NCBI GenBank assembly: GCA_003615045.1
Contig: ML014298.1
Coordinates: forward strand, 1-36,393
Reading direction: 5' to 3'
DNA length: 36,393 nucleotides
Origin: Caulochytrium protostelioides
Taxonomy: Eukaryota > Chytridiomycota > Caulochytriomycetes > Caulochytriales > Caulochytriaceae
Within the stretch, counting starts at the first letter, position 1, and every line of letters starts with the position of its first letter. Position numbers and translations under genes: made by a program. This document shows positions 18,983 to 28,645 of this stretch, one piece after another. The notes under the pieces are model-generated. The model was not told where the DNA came from. It did no database searches and worked only from the letters and a program-made list of their open reading frames with translations.

Positions 18983-20116
18983 ATGGTTAGAGCTTGGCGG
19001 TCGTCGGCGATGCTCGCGCGAACCACACAGACGCTGCCCGACATGCGTCGTCCTGCCGTTCGGCGCGAAATGGCCGCGCTGCCGCGGCCCGCCCGGTTCC
19101 GCCTCACACGTGGGATCGCCTTCGGGTTGATCCTGCTCATCCTGACGGGCCTCGTCTCTGCTGGAGAGCACGCGCCAGACCTCGGCTCTGCGAGGCCGCC
19201 GACGGATGCCATCGGGGACTCTCAGCAGGTGACGCACGCGCCCACGTGGCAGTCCGGCCCACACAAACGACGTACTCACGCGCCGCCGCTGACGGTCGAT
19301 ACGGACCTCGCGATCCGCCTACAACAGCTTAATGATGGCGAACCAGCGGAGGTTTCCGCACCAGGCCGTGATGGTGCTGATCATGATCCTCCGTACCCAA
19401 CGATGCCTTTCTAGTGGAAGGACCCAGGATATGATTTGCCCCAACCCCCGGGGCAGCCGGGCTCGCGACGGCACGGTGGGAACCCGCCCCTCCCGCAGCC
19501 CGCCAAAGCCCCACCTCCGTACCCTGATGACAGTCGCCTCATGCTAGGGATGCCTGGAGACTCAAGGAGCGGTTACGGTTCCTCGTGGTTTGACCACGGT
19601 AACCTGCCGCGCGCATTCGAAAGCCCCAATGAGGAGAACAATTTCCCAGTTCCATGGAGCAATTCTGCCGATGAACTTCAGGGAAACCTACTGCAACCAG
19701 AGAACAACCGTCGGTTGGCTCCCTCCAAAACAACAGATCGCGCCAGGCACACTGAAACGGAGTTCGTCGACGAAGCTGTTCTTGCGAATCAATACGAGCA
19801 GGTCATCCGGCATCTGGAGGCCATCATGGGCAATATAGATGTCGTGGTGACGAAGTTGCGTTACACGATGCATCGCGCCAAAGCGCACGCCAAAACTAGC
19901 AACGATGCACTGAAGTCGAAACTTGACGCGGGACTCTCTTCGTACTCGTTGGACGCCGAAGCGCTCCGGAAAAACTTCAACTACGTGGTCAGCCAGATTG
20001 ATTTGCTCGCCGCACAGAGACCTAAGCATGCCGCTCATTACTTGAGACTGACAGACCCTGGGACTGGAGAGGCTCTGCAAGTTCACTCATTGATCCCATT
20101 TGATCGTGACTCCTAA
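18983..20116 (+). CDS. secreted or anchored coiled-coil protein of unknown function, frame crossed by an in-frame TAG
   Basis: No family recognised. ATG 18983 (later in-frame ATGs at 19010, 19043 and 19070) opens a frame with a basic stretch and then a hydrophobic core RGIAFGLILLILTGLVSA, a signal peptide or anchor. The frame hits TAG at 19412-19414 and continues open in the same frame for another 233 codons to TAA at 20114-20116. The TAG is preceded by CCTTTC, a good 3' splice site, and a CTGAT branch-like site lies 34 bases before it. A weak donor GTTTCC at 19352 would give a 63-nt phase-0 intron and a 356-residue protein. The second part is Pro/Gly-rich, then a charged heptad-like helical region of about 90 residues (VLANQYEQVIRHLEAIMG onward). 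Codons here are much less G/C-ended than in neighbours. Alternatives: pseudogene, sequencing error or readthrough. Confidence 0.55.
19352..19414 (+). other. candidate intron removing the in-frame TAG
   Basis: The acceptor CCTTTCTAG is good; the donor GTTTCC is poor. The length of 63 nt keeps phase 0. In-frame alternatives with the same acceptor start at 19229 (GTGACG, 186 nt) and 19295 (GTCGAT, 120 nt). Confidence 0.35.
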
Positions 20117-20769
20117 TCTAAGCGGGAGGCCAATAGAGTCCCACGCCGCGCCGTCTCTCCGTCTCTCTCACTTATATCCCCTTCGATGACCCCACCATGG
20201 TTCGCTGCTCTTGCAGCCAGTCCCATCTCTTGTTTCATCTCTCATGACGCCCATCTCATGGCTCATCACACATCTTTCGCTTCTCAAGGCTCCTTTCGAG
20301 CTGTCACTCTCTATAATCGCCACCAATAACCCCTCCGGATCACTCGGTCCATCTCGATTGATCCGAGCATCGGTGAATGCGCGGGATGGACCCTGGGGAA
20401 GGGGAGAGGCGACGCGGCTGCGCGGTGGCGCCGTCACGCCACGCCGTCGCCGCCATTGCCGCGGTCGGCCCTGCGACGATGGACCTCCGACCGGGGGTGA
20501 CCGAGCCGGGGGTCCGGCGGACAGACGGCGCGACGGATGGATGGACGGCCTGCCGGCGGGCCGGCGGGACGGCGCGTGGCCGTGTGCCGGCGAGAGGCCG
20601 CTCATGCCCGCTGGCGCCGTCCACGCCGGGACCGCTTGATGCCGGCCTGCGGTCGGTGGACGGCGGACGGCGGGCGGCGGGGTCGCCGTCGCCACGGTTG
20701 GCGCCGCCGCCGCCGCAGCGCCGATGCGCCTGCCGCCGGACCCGTCTGAATAGCGGCGGCGGCGGCGGC

Positions 20770-20799
20770 GTGGCTTAGCGTGGCTTAGCGTGGCTTAGC
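20770..20799. repeat. 10-bp tandem repeat, three exact copies
   Basis: GTGGCTTAGC three times, directly after a GGC trinucleotide run. The unit resembles a tRNA A-box, but no B-box or cloverleaf follows. Confidence 0.95.
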
Positions 20800-21227
20800 C
20801 GGAGGGAGGCCAGCCCCGCCAGGGGCTGAGCCGAGGCGACGGCGGGAGCGGAGCGTGCGGAGTGTGCGGAGCGTGCGGACTCGGCAGCGCAGGACGTCCG
20901 GCCCGGCCCGGCTGGCCTCGCTTCGCCCGCTCGCGTCATGCCGCGTCCTGCCGCCGGCCAGCGCCGCTGCGAGGCCACCCGGATCCCGCCTGCCGCGGCA
21001 CGGCAATGCGAGGAAAGCTTCTTAGCCTCGCACGGAGGCCTCGTTGCGACGTGGCGCGCATCGCCGTGGATGTCATCTCATGGCATCGTCGAGAGAGTGG
21101 GGTGCCTGGCCGCTGTGGATGTGCGAACCCGAATCACATAACCCCCGCTCCCCGCCCGCGTCGTCGCTTGTGGCATCTTGATACCTTTCTTGGGACCGCT
21201 GGAACCCCTCAAACTCCGACCCGTGCA

Positions 21228-21340
21228 TCGTCTCCGTTCTCCGTTCTCCGTTTCCTTCTCGGCGTGCCAGTTGATACTCGACCTCCCCTTCCCTCTCCAT
21301 CTTCCGTTCCCCCACCCCCACCCCCACCCCCACCGTCGAT
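21228..21340 (+). promoter_or_regulatory. pyrimidine-rich leader before the Arb1 start codon
   Basis: CCGTTCT repeats, then CCTCCCCTTCCCTCTCC, then CCCCCA repeats at about 21309-21333, ending 12 bases before ATG 21346. Such CT-rich leaders are common at strongly expressed fungal genes. The function is inferred from composition only. Confidence 0.4.
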
Positions 21341-21345
21341 TCACG

Positions 21346-23339
21346 ATGGCGCCCAAGCAGAAGCGCGAGCGCAAGAACCCTCGCGAGAAAAAGGGCGCCT
21401 CGGCGTCGTCCTCGACCACCTCCGTCGACGAGCTCGGCCAGAGCCTCGAGAATGTCAACCTTGACACCAACCGCGTCGCCTCGGGCGTGCTCACGTCGCA
21501 GAAGTCCTCTCGTGACGTCAAGGTAAGCGGATGATGGCCACGCGGATCCGCGGAGTTATTTTCGGGTCTCCAAGAAATGCCCATGTGACGTTTTGCCATC
21601 CGATTCCACAAACCTGTGCCACTCACCATGCTTGTGCTGGATGTGCATCTGTGATGTTGTTTCTCTGATGATACGTACCGCTGTGCCATGAAATGCTGTG
21701 ACGACGCCCGTCCACCATGCTGTTTTCCTTTCCACAGATCGAGCTGTACTCGCTCGCCTTCTTCTCGCAGAACCTGATTACAGAGTCGACGCTGGAGTTC
21801 AACTTCGGCCGGCGGTATGGTCTGATCGGTGAGAACGGCTGCGGCAAGTCGACGTTCCTCAAGTCGCTGGCCGCGCGCGAGGCGCCGATCCCGGAGCACA
21901 TCGACATCTACCTGCTGAACGAGGAGTACCCGCCGACCGACAAGGACGCGCTGACGGCCGTCATTGACGACGTCAAGTCCGAGGTCGAGCGTCTGGAGCA
22001 GCAGATGGAGGCCATCATGGTCGAGGACCCGGACTCGCCGCTCCTCGACGATCTGTTCGAGCGCATCGAGATGATGGACCCGTCGACGTTCGAGGCTCGC
22101 GCAGGCCAGATCCTCAAGGGTCTCGGCTTCGACGACCACCGCATCAAGCTGCCGACGCGCGACCTGTCCGGTGGGTGGCGCATGCGCGTCGCGCTCGCCA
22201 AGGCGCTGTTCGTGAAGCCGACCATGCTGCTGCTCGACGACCCGACCAACCACCTCGACCTCGGCGCGTGCGTCTGGCTCGAGGAGTACCTGTCCAAGTA
22301 CAACCGCATCCTGGTCGTCGTCTCGCACTCGCAGGACTTCATGAACAACGTCTGCACCAACATCATCGACCTGACGCCGAAGCGCAAGCTGGTCTACTAC
22401 TCGGGTAACTACGACTCGTACATCAAGACGAAGGCCGACCTCGAGGTCAACCAGCAGAAGGCGTACGAGAAGCAGCAGGCCGAGATCGAGCACATGCAGA
22501 AGTTCATCCGCTCCTGCGGTACCTACGCGAACCTGGTCCGTCAGGCCAAGTCCCGCCAGAAGATCCTCGACAAGATGGAGGCCGACGGCCTGATCGAGAA
22601 GGTCGAGAGGCCCAAGGAGTTCACCTTCGAGTTCGAGTCGGCTGGCCCCTTGCCGCCGCCCGTGCTCTCGTTCGCGGATATGACGTTCTCGTACAACGGC
22701 AACCCCAAGGACGCGCTGTACCGCAACCTCGAGTTCGGCGTCGACACCGAGTCGCGCATCGCGCTCGTCGGGCCCAACGGCGCGGGCAAATCGACGCTGC
22801 TCAAGCTCATGAACTCGGAGCTCAGCCCCACGAGCGGCACGATCTCGCGCCACACGAAGCTCAAGATCGGCAAGTACTCGCAGCACTCCGCCGACCAGCT
22901 CGACATGGACGCGACCGCGATCGACTACCTGCGCGCCAAGTTCCCGGACCTGCCGCAGGACCTGCAGCACTGGCGCCAGCAGATCGGCCGCTTCGGCCTC
23001 ACGGGCAACTCGCAGCTCTGCCCGATCCGTCAGCTCTCGGACGGCCAGCGCTCGCGCATCGTCTTCTGCCAGATGTCGCTCGAGAAGCCCAGTATGCTGC
23101 TGCTCGACGAACCGACCAACTCGCTCTCCATCTCGGACATCGACTCCCTCGCCGCCGCGCTCAAGCGCTACGACGGCGGTGTCGTCCTCGTCTCCCACGA
23201 CTTCCGTCTCATCTCCCAGGTCGCCGAGCAGATCTGGGTCTGCGACAACGGCACCGTCACTCTCTGGACCGACTCGATCGAGGCCTACAAGAAGAGCCTG
23301 CGTGATGAGATGATCCGCGACGGCATTATCAGTGCCTAG
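21346..23339 (+). CDS. ARB1: ABCF ATPase, Arb1/ABCF2 homologue (ribosome biogenesis)
   Basis: Soluble twin-ATPase protein of 592 residues, near the usual length of Arb1/ABCF2, which act in 40S and 60S ribosome biogenesis. Exon 1 (21346-21522) encodes the basic N-terminus MAPKQKRERKNPREKKG. The donor GTAAGC at 21523 and acceptor CAG ending at 21737 remove a 215-nt phase-0 intron; exon 2 is 21738-23339. The first site has Walker A GENGCGKST (90-98), signature LSGGW (202) and LLLDDPTNHLD (223-233). An ABCF linker follows with SGNYDSYIKTKADLE. The second site has GPNGAGKST (404-412), signature LSDGQ (492) and LLLDEPTNSLS (513-523), then VVLVSHDFRLISQVAEQIWV. The family motif and the full-length match make the call firm. 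Oddity: the second D-loop reads NSLS rather than NHLD or NGLD. Confidence 0.95.
21523..21737 (+). other. intron of the Arb1 homologue
   Basis: GTAAGC donor and a strong pyrimidine tract TTTTCCTTTCCACAG at the acceptor, 215 nt. Splicing joins SSRDVK to IELYSLAFFS, the expected start of the first ATPase domain. Confidence 0.93.
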
Positions 23340-23972
23340 ATCGATTCGCTTGTCCCTGTTTGTTTTTTTTGCTGTTTTTCACTTTTCTTTCTCATCGCTC
23401 TTTCCGCCCGCTCCTTGGGTGAACGTCGTGGTCGTCGTCAAGTTCTTGGATGAACCTGCGGCCTGCACGGCGCTCACTTTTTTCTTTCTTTCTTTTTCTT
23501 TCTTTATGATTCTTCTCTTATGCGCATTTTCATTCATCGGCGACTGGCGGCGGCGGCGGCACGGCGCGCGCCCACGTGCGACGCGCCAGCTATTGCAGTC
23601 CGGGCGCCGCCTTCTGAGTCGTTGTGGCAGACGTACCGTCGCGGCAGAAAGCGTCGCTCGGCCACGGTCGCCCGCGCGTGATGGCGGGTTCGTCGAAGTC
23701 GCCGGGGTGGTGGGCGGTCAGTTGGGATTTCGCGGCCGCCGGGTTTATCCAGGTTCCTCATTGTTGTTGGTAGAGAGATGCTTCCGTCATGGCGATAGAG
23801 GGGAGGTTGCTCTCGGGGTGGGGGGACATCTCGCCGATGATGGTGCTAGCCACAGGGGACGGGATCATGCGCCGCGGAGACTCGCGCGCGAATCCATGAA
23901 CAGGACTGATGGCGTGAAAGAAAGGATTGCTGCCAGCGGCGCGGCGCAGGCGCACGCAAAGGGGGCTCCGGC
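23340..23972. other. convergent intergenic region, T-rich at its left end
   Basis: T-rich tracts directly after the Arb1 stop (23350-23400 and 23480-23520, with repeated TTTCTTTC) are consistent with 3' UTR and termination sequence. The remainder would be 3' flank of the minus-strand transcription factor. A long plus-strand frame runs through here into the factor's antisense strand; it is rejected as a gene. Confidence 0.5.
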
Positions 23973-26900
23973 TCACGAGGCGGACGGCCGCGGCGGCGCT
24001 CGATCGGCTCGGGGCGTCGTCACGGGCGTCGTCACGAGTCCGCCGCGGCCCGCCGCCGCGCCGGCCTTCGGGCCCATACCCCCGACCTCGTCCGCACGCG
24101 CCCCCGGCGCCCCGCAGGTCCGCTCTGCCCAGCACGCGCCGCCGCCGCCGCGCTCCGTCAAACCCGCATACGAGCCGCCGTGCGTCTCCGGCGACGGATA
24201 CGTGCACACGAGCGCCGGCGCCGCCGAGGCCGCGCAGGCCGCCAACGGCGGCGACAGCGGGTCCGGCGCCGTCGCCCGCGAGCCCCGCACCGGCGTCGTC
24301 ATGCCGGCTGCCGCCGCCGCCGTCGCCGTCGCCGCCGCCGTTGCTGCCGCCGTTGCTGCTGCTGCTGCTGCCGCTGATGGCCGTGGCGGCGGCGTGGACG
24401 TGATGGCCGCGGGCCATGCGGGCGAGATGGCGAGCGGCGAGGCGGCCGTGGCGGCGTCGCCGGCCACGTGGGGCGCCGTCGCGTCCGCGGGCGCCAGGGA
24501 CCCCGACGTGGCGGCCGTGCCGCCGCCGCCGCTGGCGGGACTGTCGGGCAGCGGGAACGGCGGCTCCCACACGCGGCCGTGCGGCCGGGTCGACGTCGCG
24601 TCGCCCCCTGGAGCGGGAGGCGGACCCGCGTCGCGGGCTGCGCTGGCCGCGGGATCGACGGCGACCGCCGGTGGCAGGTCCGCGCGGCGACCGTCCAGTC
24701 GCGGCATCGCGACGGGTGTGAGCGGGGCCGCTGCGGCGCCAGGCGCCGGCCGCCACGGGATCGGCGGGAACAGCAGCGCGGCCGCGGCCGCGGAAGCCTG
24801 CGCGTCCTCGTCGAGCACCGCGGCGCGGCCGGCGGGCGCGGCCGGCGTCGGCGTCGACGTCGGCAGCGGCCCCGCCGGCGGCCCCGCCGGCGGCCCCACC
24901 AGCGGCGGCGTGGTCATGAACACCGGGAGCGGGGCCACCGTCGTCGGCGGGCCGCTCGACTTCTCCGGCGTCCGGGATCCTGCCGGCGGGCGCGCGGGCC
25001 ACGCGGGGTCGCGGGGCCGCTCGTGGCCATCGGCATCGGCGTCCATGGCGTGGGCGCCGGCTGTCCACCGCGCGAGGGCGCGTCGCGCGCGCAGGAACGG
25101 CGGCAGCGGCGGCGACAGCGCATGCAGCGGCGGCAACAACGCCCGGTCCCACGCTGACGACCATCGGTCCGGCGAAGGGCCGTCCGCGGCGGTTGCGCGC
25201 GGCGAGCCGCCGCCGCGGAAGAGCGCGATGGACGGCCAGATGCCCGCGGGATCCGCGGCGTCGGCGTCGGCGTCGACGGCGCCGTTCTCGGCGTGGTGCG
25301 CGACCCCGGCCAGGGGCACGAGACCCGCGCGGCCGTCAGGAGACTCGCTCAGCATGGCACCGCGCCGCGGCGACGCGATCCAGTGCCGCTGCAGACGTGC
25401 CGCTTCAAGCGACGCGACGCTGTCCATGGCGTCCGTCTCTTCCGCGTCGCGGTCATCGTCCGGCATCCCGTCGGCGACAGAATCGAGGTCGCCGTCGGAG
25501 GAGGAGGAGGAGGTGGGCGTGAGCACCATGCCCGAGCCCCGGCGGAAGAGCGCCGCAGCGGCCGGGGGCGGCGGCAAAGCGAGCGCAGAGCATGGCCCGG
25601 CGGCGGCCGCGGTGGCGGTCGTGGCGGCGGCGGGGGTGCTCACCGCCGCGGTCATGCTCAGGGATCGGCTGCGGCCGCGGCGGCCGCCGCGACGGGCTAC
25701 CGGGTGCGCGACCGTCGGCCCCAGCGACGGATAGGGTGCAACATCCAGACGGCTGAGATGCCCGTGGCCGGGGCGGCCGGCCGAAGGGCTCACGGGGTGC
25801 ACGCGGAGCTCTGAAAAGCCGACGCCGAAGGGTAAGCTCGGGCTGTCGCTGATTGGCGTCGCGACGCCGGCAGCAGCAGCAGCAGCAGCAGAAGGATGAG
25901 CAGTCGTCGCCATGGCAGCGCTGGCGGGCGTGCCCGCGCCCAGCGCGGACAGGTCGTACGGCGGCGACGCGGGCGTGCCGGCGGATCCCGCGGCGATGGC
26001 CTGCGCGGCGCGGTGATGGAAGGCCGGGGCAGCGGCCATAGCGAGCCGCGGCACGGACCACGCCAGGACCCGGGCCTCGCGGTCCGTGAGATCGGTGTTG
26101 TGGCTGGCCTGCAGCCGCGGCGGGGCCTTGTAGCCGTGATGCACTAGCGACGCCGGCCACGCGGCGGCGGCAACGGCGGCGGCGTCATGGCGGTGCGGCG
26201 GCGTCGGCGTCACGAGGGCGCGTCCGCACATCAGTGCGGCGGCCGGCCGCACCGGCGTCTGCATGGCTGGATCATGGCGCGAGAAGCGACAGCGGCGGCG
26301 GCGGCGGCCCCCGGCGTGCTCTTCCTCCTCGTCGTCTGCCTCGTGGTCGTCATCAGGCTCGCTGTCGCCGGCGCTGTCGCCATGGTCGCCTTCCTCGTCA
26401 TCGTCGCTGTCGCCACCACGGATGCGGCCGCAGTCCGCGGACACCACGCTTCGGCGGCGAAGGAGACTGCTGTGGTCGCGATGGCGAGGGTCACTGCTGG
26501 GCGCGCTGTGACTGTTATCGCTCTCGCTCTCCTCTGAATCCACGACGCCATTGCCATTGTTGTCGCCGTCGCCGTCATTGCTTCCGGAGACGGAGGATGA
26601 CGAGGCCGACGAAGAGGACGAGGAGGACATGCCCGACAAGAGGGCCGGCGCGGCGCAGCGTCGGTGCGGCGCGACCGGGATGGTGGCGAGCGTGGCGCTC
26701 CGTGGCCGCCGTGTCGGGCGGGAGATCGTGACGGCGCGATGCAGCGTGCTGGCGGACACGCCCACGGCGCTAGCGCTGCGACGGCGTTTGGCCGGGATGG
26801 ACCGCGCGGCGGCGGCGGCGGCAGCAGCGGCGGTCGGTCGGGGCATGCCGTCCGGCCAGCGGCCATCCAACGGCCCCGTCGTGCCGTCGGGCCACAGGCA

Positions 26901-27593
26901 CGTGCGCTTGCCGAGACAGGCGGCGCACGTGGGCCGCTGGCCGTTGCACGACTTCTTGCGGCGGCGGCAGTGCTCGCAGGCGACGCGCGCGCGCGGCTTG
27001 CGCGGCGGTTTGGCCACTGGCAGGCCCGTGAGCGGGTCGAGGACGACGCGCCTGGCCGGGGTGGTGGTGGCGGCGGCGCTGGCGGCGGCGGCGGCGGTGC
27101 CCATCGCAGCGGCGGTGCCGGGCGGCCCTGGCCGCGTCGGGAGCGCCCGCGCCTCCGCGCCCACCGACGCCACGCCCGCGGGTCCCGCGGCTGGGACCGC
27201 ACGCAAGGACGACCCGGCGGCGGCGGCGGCGGCTCCCGGTGACCCGAGCGGCGTGCGCGAGAACGACCGGGCGGGCGGCCGCCGGGGATGAGCGGCCGGC
27301 GGGCGGCCGCGACGGCCCCGACCGGGTCCCGGGCGAGTCGGCGTCGGCGTCGGCGTCGGCGTCAGCGTCGTCGTCGTCGCGGGAGACGCCGACGCGGGAG
27401 ACGCCGACGTGGGCGGCGACGGCGGCGCGACGGCGGTCGCGACCGCAGGGCCGTGCGCGGCGGCGGCGGGCGTCGAGACGGACGGCGGCGGCGTGATGGG
27501 CATGGCGGCGGCCATGGCGGCGGCGGCGGCGGCGGCGGCGGTCGGCAGCGGCAGCGAGTCGGGCGGAAGGCGCTCGTCGAAGCAGGCGGTCAT
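23973..27593 (-). CDS. Zn2Cys6 fungal transcription factor with long low-complexity flanks
   Basis: 1206 residues from ATG 27593, single exon. The DNA-binding domain is at about 198-235: the basic lead KPPRKPRARVACEHC, then Cys206, 209, 216, 223, 226 and 233 with spacing C-x2-C-x6-C-x6-C-x2-C-x6-C, followed by LWPDGT. This is the Gal4-type binuclear zinc cluster, found almost only in fungi. Preceding it are about 190 Ala/Pro/Thr-rich residues. After it come a Ser run, an acidic patch with repeated Asp/Glu (about 365-425) and a long Ala/Pro-rich C-terminus. I see no fungal_trans middle homology region and no coiled-coil dimerisation element next to the cluster. The acidic patch could act as an activation domain (inference). 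Target genes cannot be read from sequence. A later in-frame start (Met27 or Met31) is possible. Confidence 0.9.
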   Translation of the reverse strand: MTACFDERLPPDSLPLPTAAAAAAAAMAAAMPITPPPSVSTPAAAAHGPAVATAVAPPSPPTSASPASASPATTTTLTPTPTPTPTRPGPGRGRRGRPPAAHPRRPPARSFSRTPLGSPGAAAAAAGSSLRAVPAAGPAGVASVGAEARALPTRPGPPGTAAAMGTAAAAASAAATTTPARRVVLDPLTGLPVAKPPRKPRARVACEHCRRRKKSCNGQRPTCAACLGKRTCLWPDGTTGPLDGRWPDGMPRPTAAAAAAAAARSIPAKRRRSASAVGVSASTLHRAVTISRPTRRPRSATLATIPVAPHRRCAAPALLSGMSSSSSSSASSSSVSGSNDGDGDNNGNGVVDSEESESDNSHSAPSSDPRHRDHSSLLRRRSVVSADCGRIRGGDSDDDEEGDHGDSAGDSEPDDDHEADDEEEEHAGGRRRRRCRFSRHDPAMQTPVRPAAALMCGRALVTPTPPHRHDAAAVAAAAWPASLVHHGYKAPPRLQASHNTDLTDREARVLAWSVPRLAMAAAPAFHHRAAQAIAAGSAGTPASPPYDLSALGAGTPASAAMATTAHPSAAAAAAAGVATPISDSPSLPFGVGFSELRVHPVSPSAGRPGHGHLSRLDVAPYPSLGPTVAHPVARRGGRRGRSRSLSMTAAVSTPAAATTATAAAAGPCSALALPPPPAAAALFRRGSGMVLTPTSSSSSDGDLDSVADGMPDDDRDAEETDAMDSVASLEAARLQRHWIASPRRGAMLSESPDGRAGLVPLAGVAHHAENGAVDADADAADPAGIWPSIALFRGGGSPRATAADGPSPDRWSSAWDRALLPPLHALSPPLPPFLRARRALARWTAGAHAMDADADGHERPRDPAWPARPPAGSRTPEKSSGPPTTVAPLPVFMTTPPLVGPPAGPPAGPLPTSTPTPAAPAGRAAVLDEDAQASAAAAALLFPPIPWRPAPGAAAAPLTPVAMPRLDGRRADLPPAVAVDPAASAARDAGPPPAPGGDATSTRPHGRVWEPPFPLPDSPASGGGGTAATSGSLAPADATAPHVAGDAATAASPLAISPAWPAAITSTPPPRPSAAAAAAATAAATAAATATAAAAAGMTTPVRGSRATAPDPLSPPLAACAASAAPALVCTYPSPETHGGSYAGLTERGGGGACWAERTCGAPGARADEVGGMGPKAGAAAGRGGLVTTPVTTPRADRAPPRPSAS

Positions 27594-28615
27594 GCGCTGC
27601 GCAGAATGGATGGCGAGTGTGGTTGCGGCGGCCGCGCCGCAGAACAGCGGTGGTGGTCAGCGCCCGTGGTTGTGGGCGTGAGCGAGGGCGTGGGCGTGAG
27701 CGGAGTCTCGTCTAGCCGTGGCGGATACAGCCCCAACTCGGCACGCACCCGCCACGCAGAAGTCGCCAGCTCTCAGCCCTCAAATCCCGATTCGCGGGGG
27801 TCGCCGGCGCCCGTCGAAGCGCGGTGATCGAAGTGGCGAGGGCGGACGCTGGCGTCGACCACTGCCATCCCGACGAAGTCGTGGGGATGCACGGCACGAA
27901 GGGAAGCATCCATGCGCGCGGGACACAGCGCACGAACCAGGCATGCAGCGCGTCGTCCAAGAGGAAGAACAGCCGGGGTGAGTTCAGGAGATGCGGCACG
28001 CCGAGTGACTTTGGAAGCCAACGCAAGAGACGGCACACCGGTTCCGCGATGGGTCATCTGCGGTCGGCATCGCGCTGTCCCCCGTGCCATCTGCCGTCCG
28101 CGGCGTGGTTCGTCACACGCGTGTGGCGTCAGAAACCATCAACACCCTCTTCACGCGGCTTCATGGCATGCCACGGGCCAGCAACAGCCATCCCACCCTT
28201 GTCGATGATGTGGCCTCCGCGATGCTCGCCGCCGCCGTCATGGAGACCTGCCGTCGAATCCAGGAAAGGTGCCCGTTGTTGTGGCCTCCGATTTATGCAG
28301 CCAATGGATCCGCCCTCTTTGCTGTTGACGGCCACAGCCGCGATCGCAGGCGCTTGCGAGGAACAGGTCGGCGCTACCCCGGCATGCCGATCCTCTTAAC
28401 GATCGGCGCCGTAACCACCGTAACGGGGAGACGAGCGCCGCGAGAAAGGGTGGTAAGGCGCCGGTGCGGCTGAGCGCGATTCGGCCGCCGGGGGGACCTG
28501 AAGGCGGCGGCGGGCGACGCGGAGAAAGGGGGATGGCGACACGGGGGCAGCGTCGGTTGCGGCATCGGCCATTGGCCGGCATCGACCCGTATGACGGGCG
28601 CCAGGCCCAGGAATG

Positions 28616-28645
28616 CCAGGCCAGGCCAGGCCAGGCTAGGCTAGG
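28616..28645. repeat. 5-bp tandem repeat, six copies
   Basis: CCAGG four times then CTAGG twice. A 5-bp unit is not frame-preserving and lies in non-coding sequence. Confidence 0.9.

Larger units (their letters stand above)
20117..21345. other. intergenic, with the 5' leader of the Arb1 gene
   Basis: GC content rises sharply after 20.3 kb. Plus-strand frames at 20377-20778 are Arg- and Gly-rich and motif-free. Contains a decamer repeat at 20770-20799 after a GGC run. The right end is the pyrimidine-rich leader annotated separately. Confidence 0.5.

Noticed and set aside
20770-20803. TGGCTTAGCG units resembling a tRNA A-box
   Set aside because: No B-box (GGTTCRANNCC) at a suitable distance and no cloverleaf pairing; it is a simple decamer repeat.
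21078-23198. 706-residue minus-strand open frame across the Arb1 gene
   Set aside because: It is antisense to a gene with full ABCF motifs, and its Val/Leu/Arg/Asp-rich composition is that expected of the complement of G/C-ended codons.
23332-25734. 800-residue plus-strand open frame overlapping the transcription factor
   Set aside because: It is antisense to the Zn2Cys6 gene and has no domain. Ala/Pro-rich GC-biased genes routinely leave their complement open.
28616-28645. CCAGG/CTAGG pentamers as possible internal telomeric repeat
   Set aside because: Only six copies, and the unit does not match known fungal telomere repeats.
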